Source: Pseudomonas bharatica CSV86 (GTDB taxonomy: Bacteria > Pseudomonadota > Gammaproteobacteria > Pseudomonadales > Pseudomonadaceae). Taken from it: 64,000 nucleotides of DNA. The stretch is taken from NCBI RefSeq assembly GCF_000319305.2, contig NZ_AMWJ02000002.1, positions 1,426,001 through 1,490,000 of the forward strand, given 5' to 3'. Made by a program: the position numbers and the translations under genes. Each line of letters opens with the position of its first letter. The stretch's first letter is position 1. Below are positions 36,816 through 44,022 of this stretch, piece by piece. The notes under the pieces were generated by a model, which saw only the letters and a program-made list of their open reading frames with translations, did not search any database and was not told the DNA's origin.

Positions 36816-36864
36816 GTCGGTTATTGCTTATAAAACCGTAGTTTGACTTTCACGCGGGCAGCTA

Positions 36865-36872
36865 CATCTTTG
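36865..36872. repeat. Left target-site duplication of the IS (CATCTTTG)
   Basis: The octamer CATCTTTG directly precedes the left inverted repeat and recurs exactly after the right one at 40245-40252, as expected for the 8-bp duplication made by ISL3-family transposition. Confidence 0.9.
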
Positions 36873-36896
36873 GGGTAAGCGGATTAAATGGTTGAT
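36873..36896 (+). repeat. Left terminal inverted repeat of the IS
   Basis: GGGTAAGCGGATTAAATGG followed by TTGAT. Against the reverse complement of the right end (GGGTATACGGATTTAATGG + TTGAT) only three positions differ. Confidence 0.92.
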
Positions 36897-36959
36897 CTTA
36901 CCTTTGCATGAGAGTGAGACAGACCGGCATCTCATCGGATTATCTGGTTGATGCTTCAC

Positions 36960-37367
36960 CTACTGCTGGTGCATGTTTCCTTCGCTAATTCCAGCAAGAA
37001 CCCCACACGCCTCAACTTCCCGGTCATCGTTGCAACTCGCTCTCAGTGAAACGAGTTGTTTCTCAAGCGCTTGCAGAGCGGTTATCTGCGACCGCACATG
37101 AGAGATGTGATCATCGAGCAAGGCGTTGACGGCGGTACAAGGCTGATGAGGGTCGTCCTCATAGCTCTGTAGTTCGTGAATCTCAGCCAGTGACAGGCCC
37201 AGGATTCTGCAGCGACGGATGAAGGCCAGCCCCTCACCATGCTTCTCGGTATAGACACGGTAACCGTTGTCCTGCCGATCAGGCGGCGGCAACAAGCCCT
37301 GCTGTTCATAGAAGCGGATCGTCTGTGTTTCGACCCCTACCAACTGCGCCAACTGACCAATGCGCAT
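36960..37367 (-). CDS. MerR-family metal regulator (CadR/PbrR-like)
   Basis: A 135-aa regulator with the MerR winged helix (MRIGQLAQLVGVETQTIRFYEQQGLLPPPDR), a dimerisation helix and metal-ligand cysteines in HQPC, RASC and EACG. This matches the Cd/Pb/Zn-sensing branch and not the HgR or CueR branches. The start at 37367 is preferred over 37382 because MRIGQLA is the family start. It is divergent from the cation transporter and reads away from it across a promoter with the long spacer typical of MerR control. Confidence 0.88.
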   Translation of the reverse strand: MRIGQLAQLVGVETQTIRFYEQQGLLPPPDRQDNGYRVYTEKHGEGLAFIRRCRILGLSLAEIHELQSYEDDPHQPCTAVNALLDDHISHVRSQITALQALEKQLVSLRASCNDDREVEACGVLAGISEGNMHQQ

Positions 37368-37398
37368 CAGCCTCCTCCCCAACGGATTCTTTACTCTA

Positions 37399-37429
37399 TT
37401 GACCTTATAGTAGCTTTATAGTTTTAAAT
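37399..37429 (+). promoter_or_regulatory. MerR-type promoter of the IS cargo operon
   Basis: TTGACC (37399-37404) and TTAAAT (37424-37429) are separated by 19 bp, the over-long spacer on which MerR-family activators act. The spacer holds TTATAGTAGCTTTATAG, resembling but not perfectly matching the CadR/PbrR operator dyad. Confidence 0.65.
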
Positions 37430-37462
37430 GGTACCACAACATTGTTCAAGTGGAGTCGTATC

Positions 37463-38359
37463 ATGAGCAAATCCTGTGGTGGCGCCTGTGGCGGTGATGC
37501 AACGTCCGCAGCGGATACCGATATACAGGCCTCCTCCGAGGCGCCAGGGAGATGGGTCAGTGTTTATGCCGTGCCGAAGATGGACTGTCCATCAGAAGAA
37601 CGAATGATTCGCCTAGCCCTGAACGGCTTTGAGGAGATTCGGGCGCTGTCCTTCGACTTGTCGAACCGCCGGCTGAAGGTCGTGCATGACGGCGAGGTCG
37701 AGCCCGTCACCTCGAAACTGAAGACCTTGGGGCTAGGCGCCTCGCTTCAGGAAACCGTCGCTGCAAATCCGGAGACCATCAAGGCCGCCGAGTTTTCGGC
37801 AGCTTCTGCTAAGCAAGAATCCGGGACCCTGCGCTGGTTGCTCGGCATCAATGCACTTCTGTTCGTGGTGGAAATGACTGCCGGTCTGATCGCCCGGTCC
37901 ACCGGCCTGATTGGAGAATCCCTGGACAATTTTGCCGATGCGGCGGTGTACGGGCTTGCCCTTTATGCGGTTGGACATAGCGTGAAAATGCAGGTACGTG
38001 CCGCGCATCTTGCTGGTGTACTGCAACTGATCTTGGCTGTGGGCGTGCTCGTAGAGGTGGTGAGACGCTTTGTATTCGGTAGTGAGCCTGAATCGCTGGT
38101 GATGATGGCTATCGCATTCGTCGCATTGATTGCCAATACCAGTTGTCTGCTGCTCATATCCAAACATCGGGAAGGCGGGGCGCACATGAAGGCAAGCTGG
38201 ATATTCTCGGCCAACGACGTGGTGATCAACCTGGGGGTCATCACCGCCGGCGCCCTGGTCGCGTGGACCGGTTCCAATTATCCGGATCTGATTATCGGCA
38301 CCATCGCGGGGGGCATTGTACTTAACGGTGCCAGACGCATTTTGGCGTTGAAGGGTTAA
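37463..38359 (+). CDS. Cation diffusion facilitator-like transporter with HMA-like domain
   Basis: A 298-aa membrane protein. A cysteine-rich N terminus (CGGACGG) and a heavy-metal-associated-like fold (VPKMDCPSEERMIRLALNGFEEIRALSFDLSNRRLKVVHDG, residues about 25-85) precede a CDF-type membrane domain with five to six helices. These include LLGINALLFVVEMTAGLIARSTGLIGESLDNFADAAVYG and a GSNYPDLIIGTIAGGIVL end. The metal is probably Zn, Cd or Pb, given the adjacent regulator. ISPpu12 carries a homologue annotated as CzcD-like. It lies 3 bp before lspA. Confidence 0.88.
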   Translation: MSKSCGGACGGDATSAADTDIQASSEAPGRWVSVYAVPKMDCPSEERMIRLALNGFEEIRALSFDLSNRRLKVVHDGEVEPVTSKLKTLGLGASLQETVAANPETIKAAEFSAASAKQESGTLRWLLGINALLFVVEMTAGLIARSTGLIGESLDNFADAAVYGLALYAVGHSVKMQVRAAHLAGVLQLILAVGVLVEVVRRFVFGSEPESLVMMAIAFVALIANTSCLLLISKHREGGAHMKASWIFSANDVVINLGVITAGALVAWTGSNYPDLIIGTIAGGIVLNGARRILALKG

Positions 38360-38362
38360 ATA

Positions 38363-38875
38363 ATGCTCATTATTGGCAAAAAGCTCTCGCCGTATGCCCT
38401 ATTGTCCATATCGGGCCTGCTGGCAGCGTCTGATCAGGCTGTAAAGTGGCTGGTGCAGCAATCAATGGCCTATGGCGAGTATGTTTCGGTGACCCCGTTC
38501 TTTAACTGGGTGCACCTATGGAACACCGGTGCCGCATTCAGTCTTTTTGCGAATGGTGGAGGCTGGCAGCGCTACTTTTTTATCGGAATCGCGGTAGTGG
38601 TCTCGATTTTTCTGATCAAGCTGATCCTTGAAAATCGTCATAAAGGAGAAGCCATCGCTTACAGTCTTATCCTCGGTGGCGCCATGGGCAACCTGATTGA
38701 CCGGGTCTTTCGCGGCTATGTTGTGGATTCCTTTGATTTCTATTGGCGAGACTGGCATTGGCCGGCCTTCAACCTGGCTGATATTGCAATTGTCCTCGGT
38801 GCCTTACTTTTCGTTTCCAGCAGCTTGTTGGGTAAAAAAGCAAACACCAATGCCGAGTCGGATGGATCTGACTGA
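38363..38875 (+). CDS. lspA: LspA, signal peptidase II, IS-borne copy
   Basis: A 170-aa aspartic protease of the inner membrane that cleaves lipoprotein signal peptides. The catalytic dyad is D122 (GYVVDSFDF) and D140 (FNLADIAI), with the conserved NTGAAFS and GNLIDRV segments intact. This is a cargo gene of the IS, additional to the chromosomal lspA expected elsewhere in the genome. It overlaps no neighbour and lies 22 bp before the transposase. Confidence 0.92.
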   Translation: MLIIGKKLSPYALLSISGLLAASDQAVKWLVQQSMAYGEYVSVTPFFNWVHLWNTGAAFSLFANGGGWQRYFFIGIAVVVSIFLIKLILENRHKGEAIAYSLILGGAMGNLIDRVFRGYVVDSFDFYWRDWHWPAFNLADIAIVLGALLFVSSSLLGKKANTNAESDGSD

Positions 38876-38896
38876 CACCTACGCCTATACAACACC

Positions 38897-40186
38897 ATGA
38901 CCGAACTTCCCGACAACATCCTTCACCTGCCGCAATACCAAGTACTGGGCTGCAAATCAACCGACGACGAAATGCACTTCCAGGTGGACGTGCCCGATCC
39001 CATCGCCTGCGAGGAATGCGGCGTGCAGGGTGAGTTCGTACGGTTCGGCAAGCGTGACGTTCCCTATCGTGATCTGCCCATCCACGGCAAGCGGGTCACT
39101 CTCTGGGTGGTCCGCCGCCGATACACCTGCCGGGCCTGCAAGACAACATTCAGGCCCCAGCTACCGGAGATGGTGGACGGATTCCGTATGACACTGCGGC
39201 TGCATGAGTACGTGGAGAAGGAATCCTTCAACCACCCCTACACCTTTGTGGCGGCACAGACCGGCCTGGACGAGAAGACGGTGCGCGACATCTTCAACGC
39301 CCGCGCCGAGTTCCTGGGGCGCTGGCACCGCTTCGAGACGCCCCGCATCCTGGGCATTGACGAGCTATACCTGAACAAGCGCTACCGCTGCATTCTGACC
39401 AACATTGAGGAGCGAACCCTGCTCGACCTGCTGGCCACCCGCCGCCAGGACGTGGTGACCAACTACCTGATGAAGCTGAAAGACCGGCAGAAGGTCGAGA
39501 TCGTCAGCATGGACATGTGGAACCCCTACCGGGCAGCGGTCAAGGCTGTGCTGCCCCAGGCCCGTATCGTGGTCGATAAGTTCCATGTGGTGCGCATGGC
39601 CAACGATGCCCTAGAGAGAGTGCGCAAGGGCCTCAGAAAGGAGCTGAAACCGTCCCAGAGCCGGACTCTCAAGGGAGACCGGAAAATCCTGCTGAAACGC
39701 GCTCACGAAGTCTCAGACCGGGAGCGCCTCATCATGGAGACCTGGACAGGCGCGTTCCCGCAACTGCTGGCCGCCTACGAGCACAAGGAGCGCTTCTACG
39801 GCATCTGGGACGCCACCACACGGCTCCAGGCAGAAGCCGCCCTGGACGAGTGGATAGCCACCATCCCGAAGGGCCAAAAGGAAGTCTGGAGCGATCTGGT
39901 CAGGGCAGTGGGAAACTGGCGCGAAGAGACCATGACCTACTTCGAGACGGACATGCCCGTCACCAACGCTTACACGGAGTCCATCAACCGACTGGCCAAG
40001 GACAAGAACCGTGAAGGGCGCGGTTACTCCTTCGAGGTGATGCGGGCACGAATGCTCTACACCACGAAGCACAAGAAGAAGGCACCGACTGCGAAGGTCT
40101 CTCCTTTCTACAAGAAAACCATCGGTTACGGACTGCCGGACTTCGCAGAGGAACTCAACTACGGAGTCGATCTATCAACCATCTGA
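38897..40186 (+). CDS. tnpA: ISL3-family transposase (ISPpu12 type)
   Basis: A 429-aa DDE transposase. The N-terminal zinc finger has C38-x2-C41 and C78-x2-C81 (CEECG and YTCRACKTTF). The helix-turn-helix region FVAAQTGLDEKTVRDIFNARA precedes the catalytic core with D155 (ILGIDELY), D206 (SMDMWNPY) and the Glu of NAYTESINRLAK. No stop or frameshift is present, so it should be functional. Confidence 0.96.
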   Translation: MTELPDNILHLPQYQVLGCKSTDDEMHFQVDVPDPIACEECGVQGEFVRFGKRDVPYRDLPIHGKRVTLWVVRRRYTCRACKTTFRPQLPEMVDGFRMTLRLHEYVEKESFNHPYTFVAAQTGLDEKTVRDIFNARAEFLGRWHRFETPRILGIDELYLNKRYRCILTNIEERTLLDLLATRRQDVVTNYLMKLKDRQKVEIVSMDMWNPYRAAVKAVLPQARIVVDKFHVVRMANDALERVRKGLRKELKPSQSRTLKGDRKILLKRAHEVSDRERLIMETWTGAFPQLLAAYEHKERFYGIWDATTRLQAEAALDEWIATIPKGQKEVWSDLVRAVGNWREETMTYFETDMPVTNAYTESINRLAKDKNREGRGYSFEVMRARMLYTTKHKKKAPTAKVSPFYKKTIGYGLPDFAEELNYGVDLSTI

Positions 40187-40220
40187 GGGTGGTATCAGAT
40201 TGATGGGGTGAAGGTGCCCC

Positions 40221-40244
40221 ATCAACCATTAAATCCGTATACCC
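40221..40244 (-). repeat. Right terminal inverted repeat of the IS
   Basis: ATCAACCATTAAATCCGTAT followed by ACCC, the inverse of the left end with three mismatches. It is followed immediately by CATCTTTG, the right target-site duplication (40245-40252). Confidence 0.92.
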
Positions 40245-40371
40245 CATCTTTGCCGGAACGGACTTATTTGCTTTGCACGCGCACTTGTATCAGTTGACAG
40301 TACATTGCCAAAGTCCACAAATTGACAACGCCAACCGGCGTTTCTCAGCATCGATAAAAGGACTTATACCC

Positions 40372-40755
40372 ATGGCCGCACGAAGCGTTGATGTTTATTT
40401 TGAAAACTACCTCAACTACAGCCTGAGCCTGAAACAGGACTCCTTGAAACTCGATCACGGAATCTGGGACATATATCCGCCGCAGAAGATCGTCCAGGCA
40501 GACTCGGGCACTCCCGGCAAGGGCCACTGGAAAACCGAGTCCGAGGGCTTTGCCACCGGCACCGAAGGCTCCTGTACCTATGCCTTCTACGACGCTGCCG
40601 CCGACCAGATCTGCTACGTCAACGTTCATTGGGACGACCCCTACGCCGGCTCCAATGAATATGACATCACGACCGACAGTGTGAATGCCAAGGTTTCCTA
40701 CAGCGGCGGTGACGGGGACAATGCTTCGGTGACGTTCAAGATCGAGCCGCGCTAA
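40372..40755 (+). CDS. Aegerolysin-family protein, Cry34/Gpp34-like
   Basis: A 127-aa protein without signal peptide. An AAAAGGA ribosome-binding site precedes its ATG. The segments KLDHGIWDIYPP, TESEGFATGTEGSCTY, WDDPYAGSNEYD and YSGGDGDNASVTFKI line up in order with the 14-kDa Bacillus thuringiensis protein Cry34Ab1 (now Gpp34Ab1), including the GFxTGTEG and AGSNxYD blocks. Aegerolysins are small beta-sandwiches that bind lipids and often act with a larger partner. Gpp34 acts with Tpp35 against rootworm. No partner gene is next to it here. It begins 127 bp downstream of the IS. Confidence 0.85.
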   Translation: MAARSVDVYFENYLNYSLSLKQDSLKLDHGIWDIYPPQKIVQADSGTPGKGHWKTESEGFATGTEGSCTYAFYDAAADQICYVNVHWDDPYAGSNEYDITTDSVNAKVSYSGGDGDNASVTFKIEPR

Positions 40756-40815
40756 TAGCTTCCGCGCATCCTGATACTTAGCCGATAACTTACAAGCAAA
40801 CTTCCCCACCTGAAA

Positions 40816-40843
40816 AGAGAGCAATAAACTTGCTCTCTTTTTC
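40816..40843 (+). terminator. Terminator after the aegerolysin-like gene
   Basis: AAAGAGAGCAA-TAAAC-TTGCTCTCTTT is a near-perfect 11-bp stem followed by TTTCTTT, 60 bp past the stop codon. Confidence 0.88.
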
Positions 40844-40943
40844 TTTATGGCCGCCAGCATTCACATCCTGAAACATCAAGCTCTTTGCTATCACCCTTCC
40901 CGTCTGCTTGCATGCCTGGCGCCAAACACAAGGAGTGATAGCA

Positions 40944-41663
40944 ATGAAAACCATGGTTATCGGGGCCAGCAAAGGCCTTGGCAGAGCCCTGATGGAAGGA
41001 CTGGGCAACAACGGCGACACGCTGGTCGGCGTTTCCCGCACCTGCCCCCGCGATGTGAAACCGTTGCCTGGTGTGAGTCTGCAATGGCTCCAGGCCGATC
41101 TCGGTCATCCCCTCAAGGCTGCCGATCTGCTGGCCGGGTACAGTGCGGAAACCGGTCTCGACACCCTGGTCTACAACCTCGGCATCTGGGAAGACGCCGC
41201 CTTCGATGATCATTACAGCTTCCTGAGCGACCGCGACGATCAGTTGCAGGCTATCGTCGATTGCAACATCACCGCGCCGATCCTGCTGATCAAGCGCTTG
41301 TTGCCGATCCTGCTGCGCAGCGAGCGCCCGCGCATCATCCTCACCGGCTCCACCTCGGGCCTGCCACGGAGCGGGCGACCGGAAGTGACCTTCGGCGCCA
41401 GCAAGTTCGCCCTGCGCGGCATGGCCGAGGCCCTTCGCGAGGGCTGCCGCGAGCAGCGCCTGGGCGTGACCTGCCTGAGCCTGGGCTACCTGAATACCGA
41501 GGACCCATTGGCCACGCCCCGCGAGCAGGCCGAGCGGCGCGGCGAAGGCGAGTTGATCCCGCTGCATGACGTGGTGCAGGTGGTACGGATGGCCCTGAGC
41601 CTGTCAGCCGCGAGCTTCGTCAAGGAAATCACCCTGCCGGCGATCCTCGACCCGCGCTTCTGA
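40944..41663 (+). CDS. Short-chain dehydrogenase-like protein with Tyr-to-Phe active site
   Basis: A 239-aa Rossmann-fold protein of the SDR superfamily. The cofactor motif is VIGASKGLGRAL near the N terminus, and the catalytic serine region ILTGSTSG is intact. The position of the catalytic Tyr in YxxxK is Phe (VTFGASKFAL). The codon is TTC and the flanking frame is intact, so this is a true substitution. Activity as an ordinary oxidoreductase is therefore doubtful. AGGAGTG precedes the start at 40944. Its last 60 bp overlap the convergent crtZ-like gene. Confidence 0.85.
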   Translation: MKTMVIGASKGLGRALMEGLGNNGDTLVGVSRTCPRDVKPLPGVSLQWLQADLGHPLKAADLLAGYSAETGLDTLVYNLGIWEDAAFDDHYSFLSDRDDQLQAIVDCNITAPILLIKRLLPILLRSERPRIILTGSTSGLPRSGRPEVTFGASKFALRGMAEALREGCREQRLGVTCLSLGYLNTEDPLATPREQAERRGEGELIPLHDVVQVVRMALSLSAASFVKEITLPAILDPRF

Positions 41664-42122
41664 CTCACGCATCTCCCGCAACTGCCGCTTGATCACCCGC
41701 ACCGGCGGCGCATACAGGAAGCCGAACGACACGCTATTGCGCCGCCCCTTCACCGCATGGTGCATCAGGTGTGCCTGGTACAGGCGGCGCAGATAGGGAT
41801 GGCGCGGCTTCGGGCGCACAGGCCAGTGGCGGTGGACTATGCCGTCGTGGACCAGCACATAGATGATCCCGAACGCCGCCACGCCCGCACCGATCCATTG
41901 CAACGGGTCATGCCCGGCGTTGCCCAGCACGATCAGGGTAATCGCTACCAGGGCGAGGACCAGCAGGTAGACGTCGTTGGTCTCGACCACACCCAGGTGC
42001 GGCTCATGGTGCGAGCGATGCAGGAACCAGCCGGGCCCGTGCATCACGTACTTGTGCGCAAGAAAACCGACACCCTCCATGGCGACCAGGGTGCAGAGGA
42101 AGATGGCGAGGTGGAGGATCAT
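41604..42122 (-). CDS. CrtZ-like carotenoid/sterol hydroxylase family protein
   Basis: A 172-aa membrane di-iron hydroxylase. The histidine boxes HKYVMH, HRSHHEPH, HDGIVHRHW and HLMHH match beta-carotene 3-hydroxylase CrtZ, with four membrane helices between them. No other carotenoid gene is in the window, so the substrate is unknown. The start at 42122 (MILHLAIFLC) gives the family's length, and the frame extends to 42221 without conserved sequence. The 3' end overlaps the convergent SDR gene by 60 bp. Confidence 0.82.
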   Translation of the reverse strand: MILHLAIFLCTLVAMEGVGFLAHKYVMHGPGWFLHRSHHEPHLGVVETNDVYLLVLALVAITLIVLGNAGHDPLQWIGAGVAAFGIIYVLVHDGIVHRHWPVRPKPRHPYLRRLYQAHLMHHAVKGRRNSVSFGFLYAPPVRVIKRQLREMRESEARVEDRRQGDFLDEARG

Positions 42123-42245
42123 GTGCAGCCGGTGCCGGGTATGAGGGGTGGGCGTCAGATTAGGGGAAGTGGCAGGGAGAATCCATGACGGGATTGTCAT
42201 GTGGCGATGGGCTGGCAACATCGATCGGAAGAACGACGCGGATAT

Positions 42246-42317
42246 TGTGGGAGCGGGTTTACCCGCGATTGCGGTAGTGACTTCACTACCGCAATCGCGG
42301 GTAAACCCGCTCCCACA
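42246..42317. repeat. REPIN, perfect 35-bp palindrome (TGTGGGAGCGGGTTTACCCGCG class)
   Basis: Arms of 35 bp are exact reverse complements around a two-base CT centre. It belongs to the second REP class seen in the window (GGGAGCGGG-, GCGATTGCGG-), distinct from the GCTGGCTTGCCAGC class. Confidence 0.93.
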
Positions 42318-42409
42318 GGGGCCGCGGCGTTCTCTGGATTTTCCTGCTTGACCTCAACCTAACTAGAGGTCTGAAACTCCTCCGCTCTTTCCTCCTGTGG
42401 AGTTTCGCC

Positions 42410-42817
42410 ATGACCGCCCCTTTCCAGCTGTTCAATCCCGAAGGCCTCTACGACCCCAGCGCCAACGCCTATTCCCATATCGCCGAGGTCAAGGCCGGGA
42501 CGCGCTTGCTGTTTCTCGCCGGGCAAGGTGGCGAGGACCTGAGCGGCGCCCTGTCGCCGGTGTTCGCCGAACAGGCGCGGCAGGCCCTGGCGAACGTGCG
42601 CACGGCCCTGGCGGCGCGGGGTGCCGGGATTGGGGATGTGTTCAAGTTGACGTTGTTGATCGTCGATCATTCGGCAGAGCGGCTGCGGGATTGGGTGCAG
42701 GTGACGGATGAGGTGTGGGAGGAGAGGATGAAACCGGCCTGTACCTTGATTCCGGTGCCGAGGTTGGCGCTGGAGGGAATGCTGGTCGAGGTGGAGGCTG
42801 TGGCGGTCGGGCAGTAA
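42410..42817 (+). CDS. RidA/YjgF-family protein
   Basis: A 135-aa Rid-family protein. The N-terminal FNPEGLYDPSANAYSHIAEVKAGTRLLFLAGQGGEDLSG and C-terminal VPRLALEGMLVEVEAVAV blocks are typical, with the conserved arginine kept. Canonical RidA hydrolyses reactive enamine/imine intermediates from PLP enzymes; this copy belongs to a more divergent subgroup whose substrate is not clear. A CTCCTGTGGAG sequence precedes the start. Confidence 0.85.
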   Translation: MTAPFQLFNPEGLYDPSANAYSHIAEVKAGTRLLFLAGQGGEDLSGALSPVFAEQARQALANVRTALAARGAGIGDVFKLTLLIVDHSAERLRDWVQVTDEVWEERMKPACTLIPVPRLALEGMLVEVEAVAVGQ

Positions 42818-42844
42818 CACCAGCTCCAAAAACACCGCTGAACC

Positions 42845-42931
42845 TGTGGGAGCTGGCTTGCCAGCGATGAGGCCTGGCTGGACAACATCAGTGCTGCTGA
42901 TGGCCAAATCGCTGGCAAGCCAGCTCCCACA
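42845..42931. repeat. REPIN (TGTGGGAGCTGGCTTGCCAGCGAT class)
   Basis: Inverted REP arms of 24 bp flank a 39-bp centre containing GGCCT/TGGCC and CATCAGTGCTGCTGATG. Confidence 0.9.
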
Positions 42932-42953
42932 GGGTTTTGTAGCGTCTGTCAGA

Positions 42954-43811
42954 TCACTTCTCAGGCCGCACGATCACCGTGCAGGTCGTCCCCGCCGCCA
43001 GCAGGAAGCCTTCCGGCACTTCATCGATATGAATCCGCACCGGCACGCGCTGCGCCAGCCGGACCCAGTTGAAGGTCGGGTTCACGTCGGCGATCAGCTC
43101 GCGACTTTCGGGGTTGTCGCGGTCGTAGATGCCGCGTGAAATGCTCTCCACATGGCCCTGCAGCACTTCGCCGCTCATCATTTGCAATTCGGCGTTATCA
43201 CCCACCCGCACATGAGGCAGCTTGGTTTCTTCGAAGAAGCCGTAGACCCAGAACGAGTCCTTGTCCACGACGGCCATCTTCGCCTCGCCGGTACGCGCGT
43301 AGTCGCCACGGTGGACGTTGAGGTTGGTCACGTAACCATCCACCGTGGCGAGAATGGTGGTGCGCTTCAGGTCCAGTTGCGCGGCGGCCAGCTGTGCTTG
43401 CGCCTGCTGGTAATCGGCCAGCGCCGAGTTGGCGATATTGCTGGCGTCGTCGCGGTTCTCTTTCGAGATCACCAGGTTGTCCATGTCCGCCCGGCGGCTG
43501 GCGTTGACCTTGCGCATTTCCCAGGTGGCCTTGCGCGAGGCCACCAGCGCTTCGGCCTGGCGCACCGCCACCTCGTAGTGCTCGGGGTCGATGCGCATCA
43601 GCACGTCGCCCTTCTTCACCAACTGGTTGTCCTTGACCGGCACGTCCACCACATACCCCGGCACGTCGGCGGCAACGTTGATGATGTCGGCGCGTACCCG
43701 GCCGTCGCGGGTCCAGGGCGTGGTCATGTAGTTGATCCACAGCTGCCGGCCGATCGCCACGGCGGCGGCCAGCACGAGCAAGGTGGCGATCAGGCTGAAA
43801 AACTTCTTCAT
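42954..43811 (-). CDS. Periplasmic adaptor of aromatic-acid efflux (AaeA-like, HlyD family)
   Basis: A 285-aa membrane-fusion protein with one N-terminal helix (FFSLIATLLVLAAAVAIGRQLW). A biotinyl-lipoyl-like half-motif (VPGYVVDVPVKDNQLVKKGDVLMRIDPEHYEVAV), a coiled-coil hairpin and a barrel domain follow. It is the last gene of the four-gene outer-membrane factor, FUSC, DUF1656, adaptor operon. It should link the FUSC pump to the outer-membrane channel to export p-hydroxybenzoate-like acids. Confidence 0.9.
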   Translation of the reverse strand: MKKFFSLIATLLVLAAAVAIGRQLWINYMTTPWTRDGRVRADIINVAADVPGYVVDVPVKDNQLVKKGDVLMRIDPEHYEVAVRQAEALVASRKATWEMRKVNASRRADMDNLVISKENRDDASNIANSALADYQQAQAQLAAAQLDLKRTTILATVDGYVTNLNVHRGDYARTGEAKMAVVDKDSFWVYGFFEETKLPHVRVGDNAELQMMSGEVLQGHVESISRGIYDRDNPESRELIADVNPTFNWVRLAQRVPVRIHIDEVPEGFLLAAGTTCTVIVRPEK

Positions 43812-43821
43812 CGACGGGCTC

Positions 43822-44022
43822 TCAACGGTAGACGGTCAGCGTCATTGCGCCGAACAGGCAAAGAAACAGGCACAGGCGCAGCAAGGCCGGGTGCCAGAAG
43901 AAACGGTAGCCATCGACGCTGGCGATAAAGCGGTCCAGCCCCCAGGCCAGGCCCGCAGCGAACAGGAACATCAGGGTCACGGTGGGCATGTACAGGCCAT
44001 GGAAGGCGATTTCACGAAGCAT
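43822..44022 (-). CDS. DUF1656 small membrane protein (AaeX-like)
   Basis: A 66-aa protein with two membrane helices (MPTVTLMFLFAAGLAWGLD and LLRLCLFLCLFGAMTLTVYR), matching the DUF1656/AaeX family that regularly sits between FUSC pumps and their HlyD adaptors. Its start overlaps the FUSC stop by 11 bp and its stop is 10 bp before the adaptor gene. Function unknown, probably pump assembly. Confidence 0.9.
   Translation of the reverse strand: MLREIAFHGLYMPTVTLMFLFAAGLAWGLDRFIASVDGYRFFWHPALLRLCLFLCLFGAMTLTVYR

Larger units (their letters stand above)
36873..40244. mobile_element. ISPpu12-type IS element (ISL3 family) with metal/lspA cargo
   Basis: A complete 3,372-bp element. Terminal inverted repeats of 24 bp (36873-36896 and 40221-40244) match at 21 of 24 positions, with GGATT..AATGGTTGAT as their core. 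An 8-bp duplication CATCTTTG flanks it on both sides. Contents, left to right, are a MerR-family regulator (minus), a cation transporter, lspA and the ISL3 transposase. This is the gene set of ISPpu12, first described on plasmid pWW0 and, from memory, of the same size. The intact transposase and exact duplication suggest a recent insertion. It sits between genes and disrupts neither. Confidence 0.95.

Noticed and set aside
40321..40345. Promoter of the aegerolysin-like gene at TTGACA 40322
   Set aside because: The matching -10 at 17 bp would be TCAGCA, which is too poor to call.
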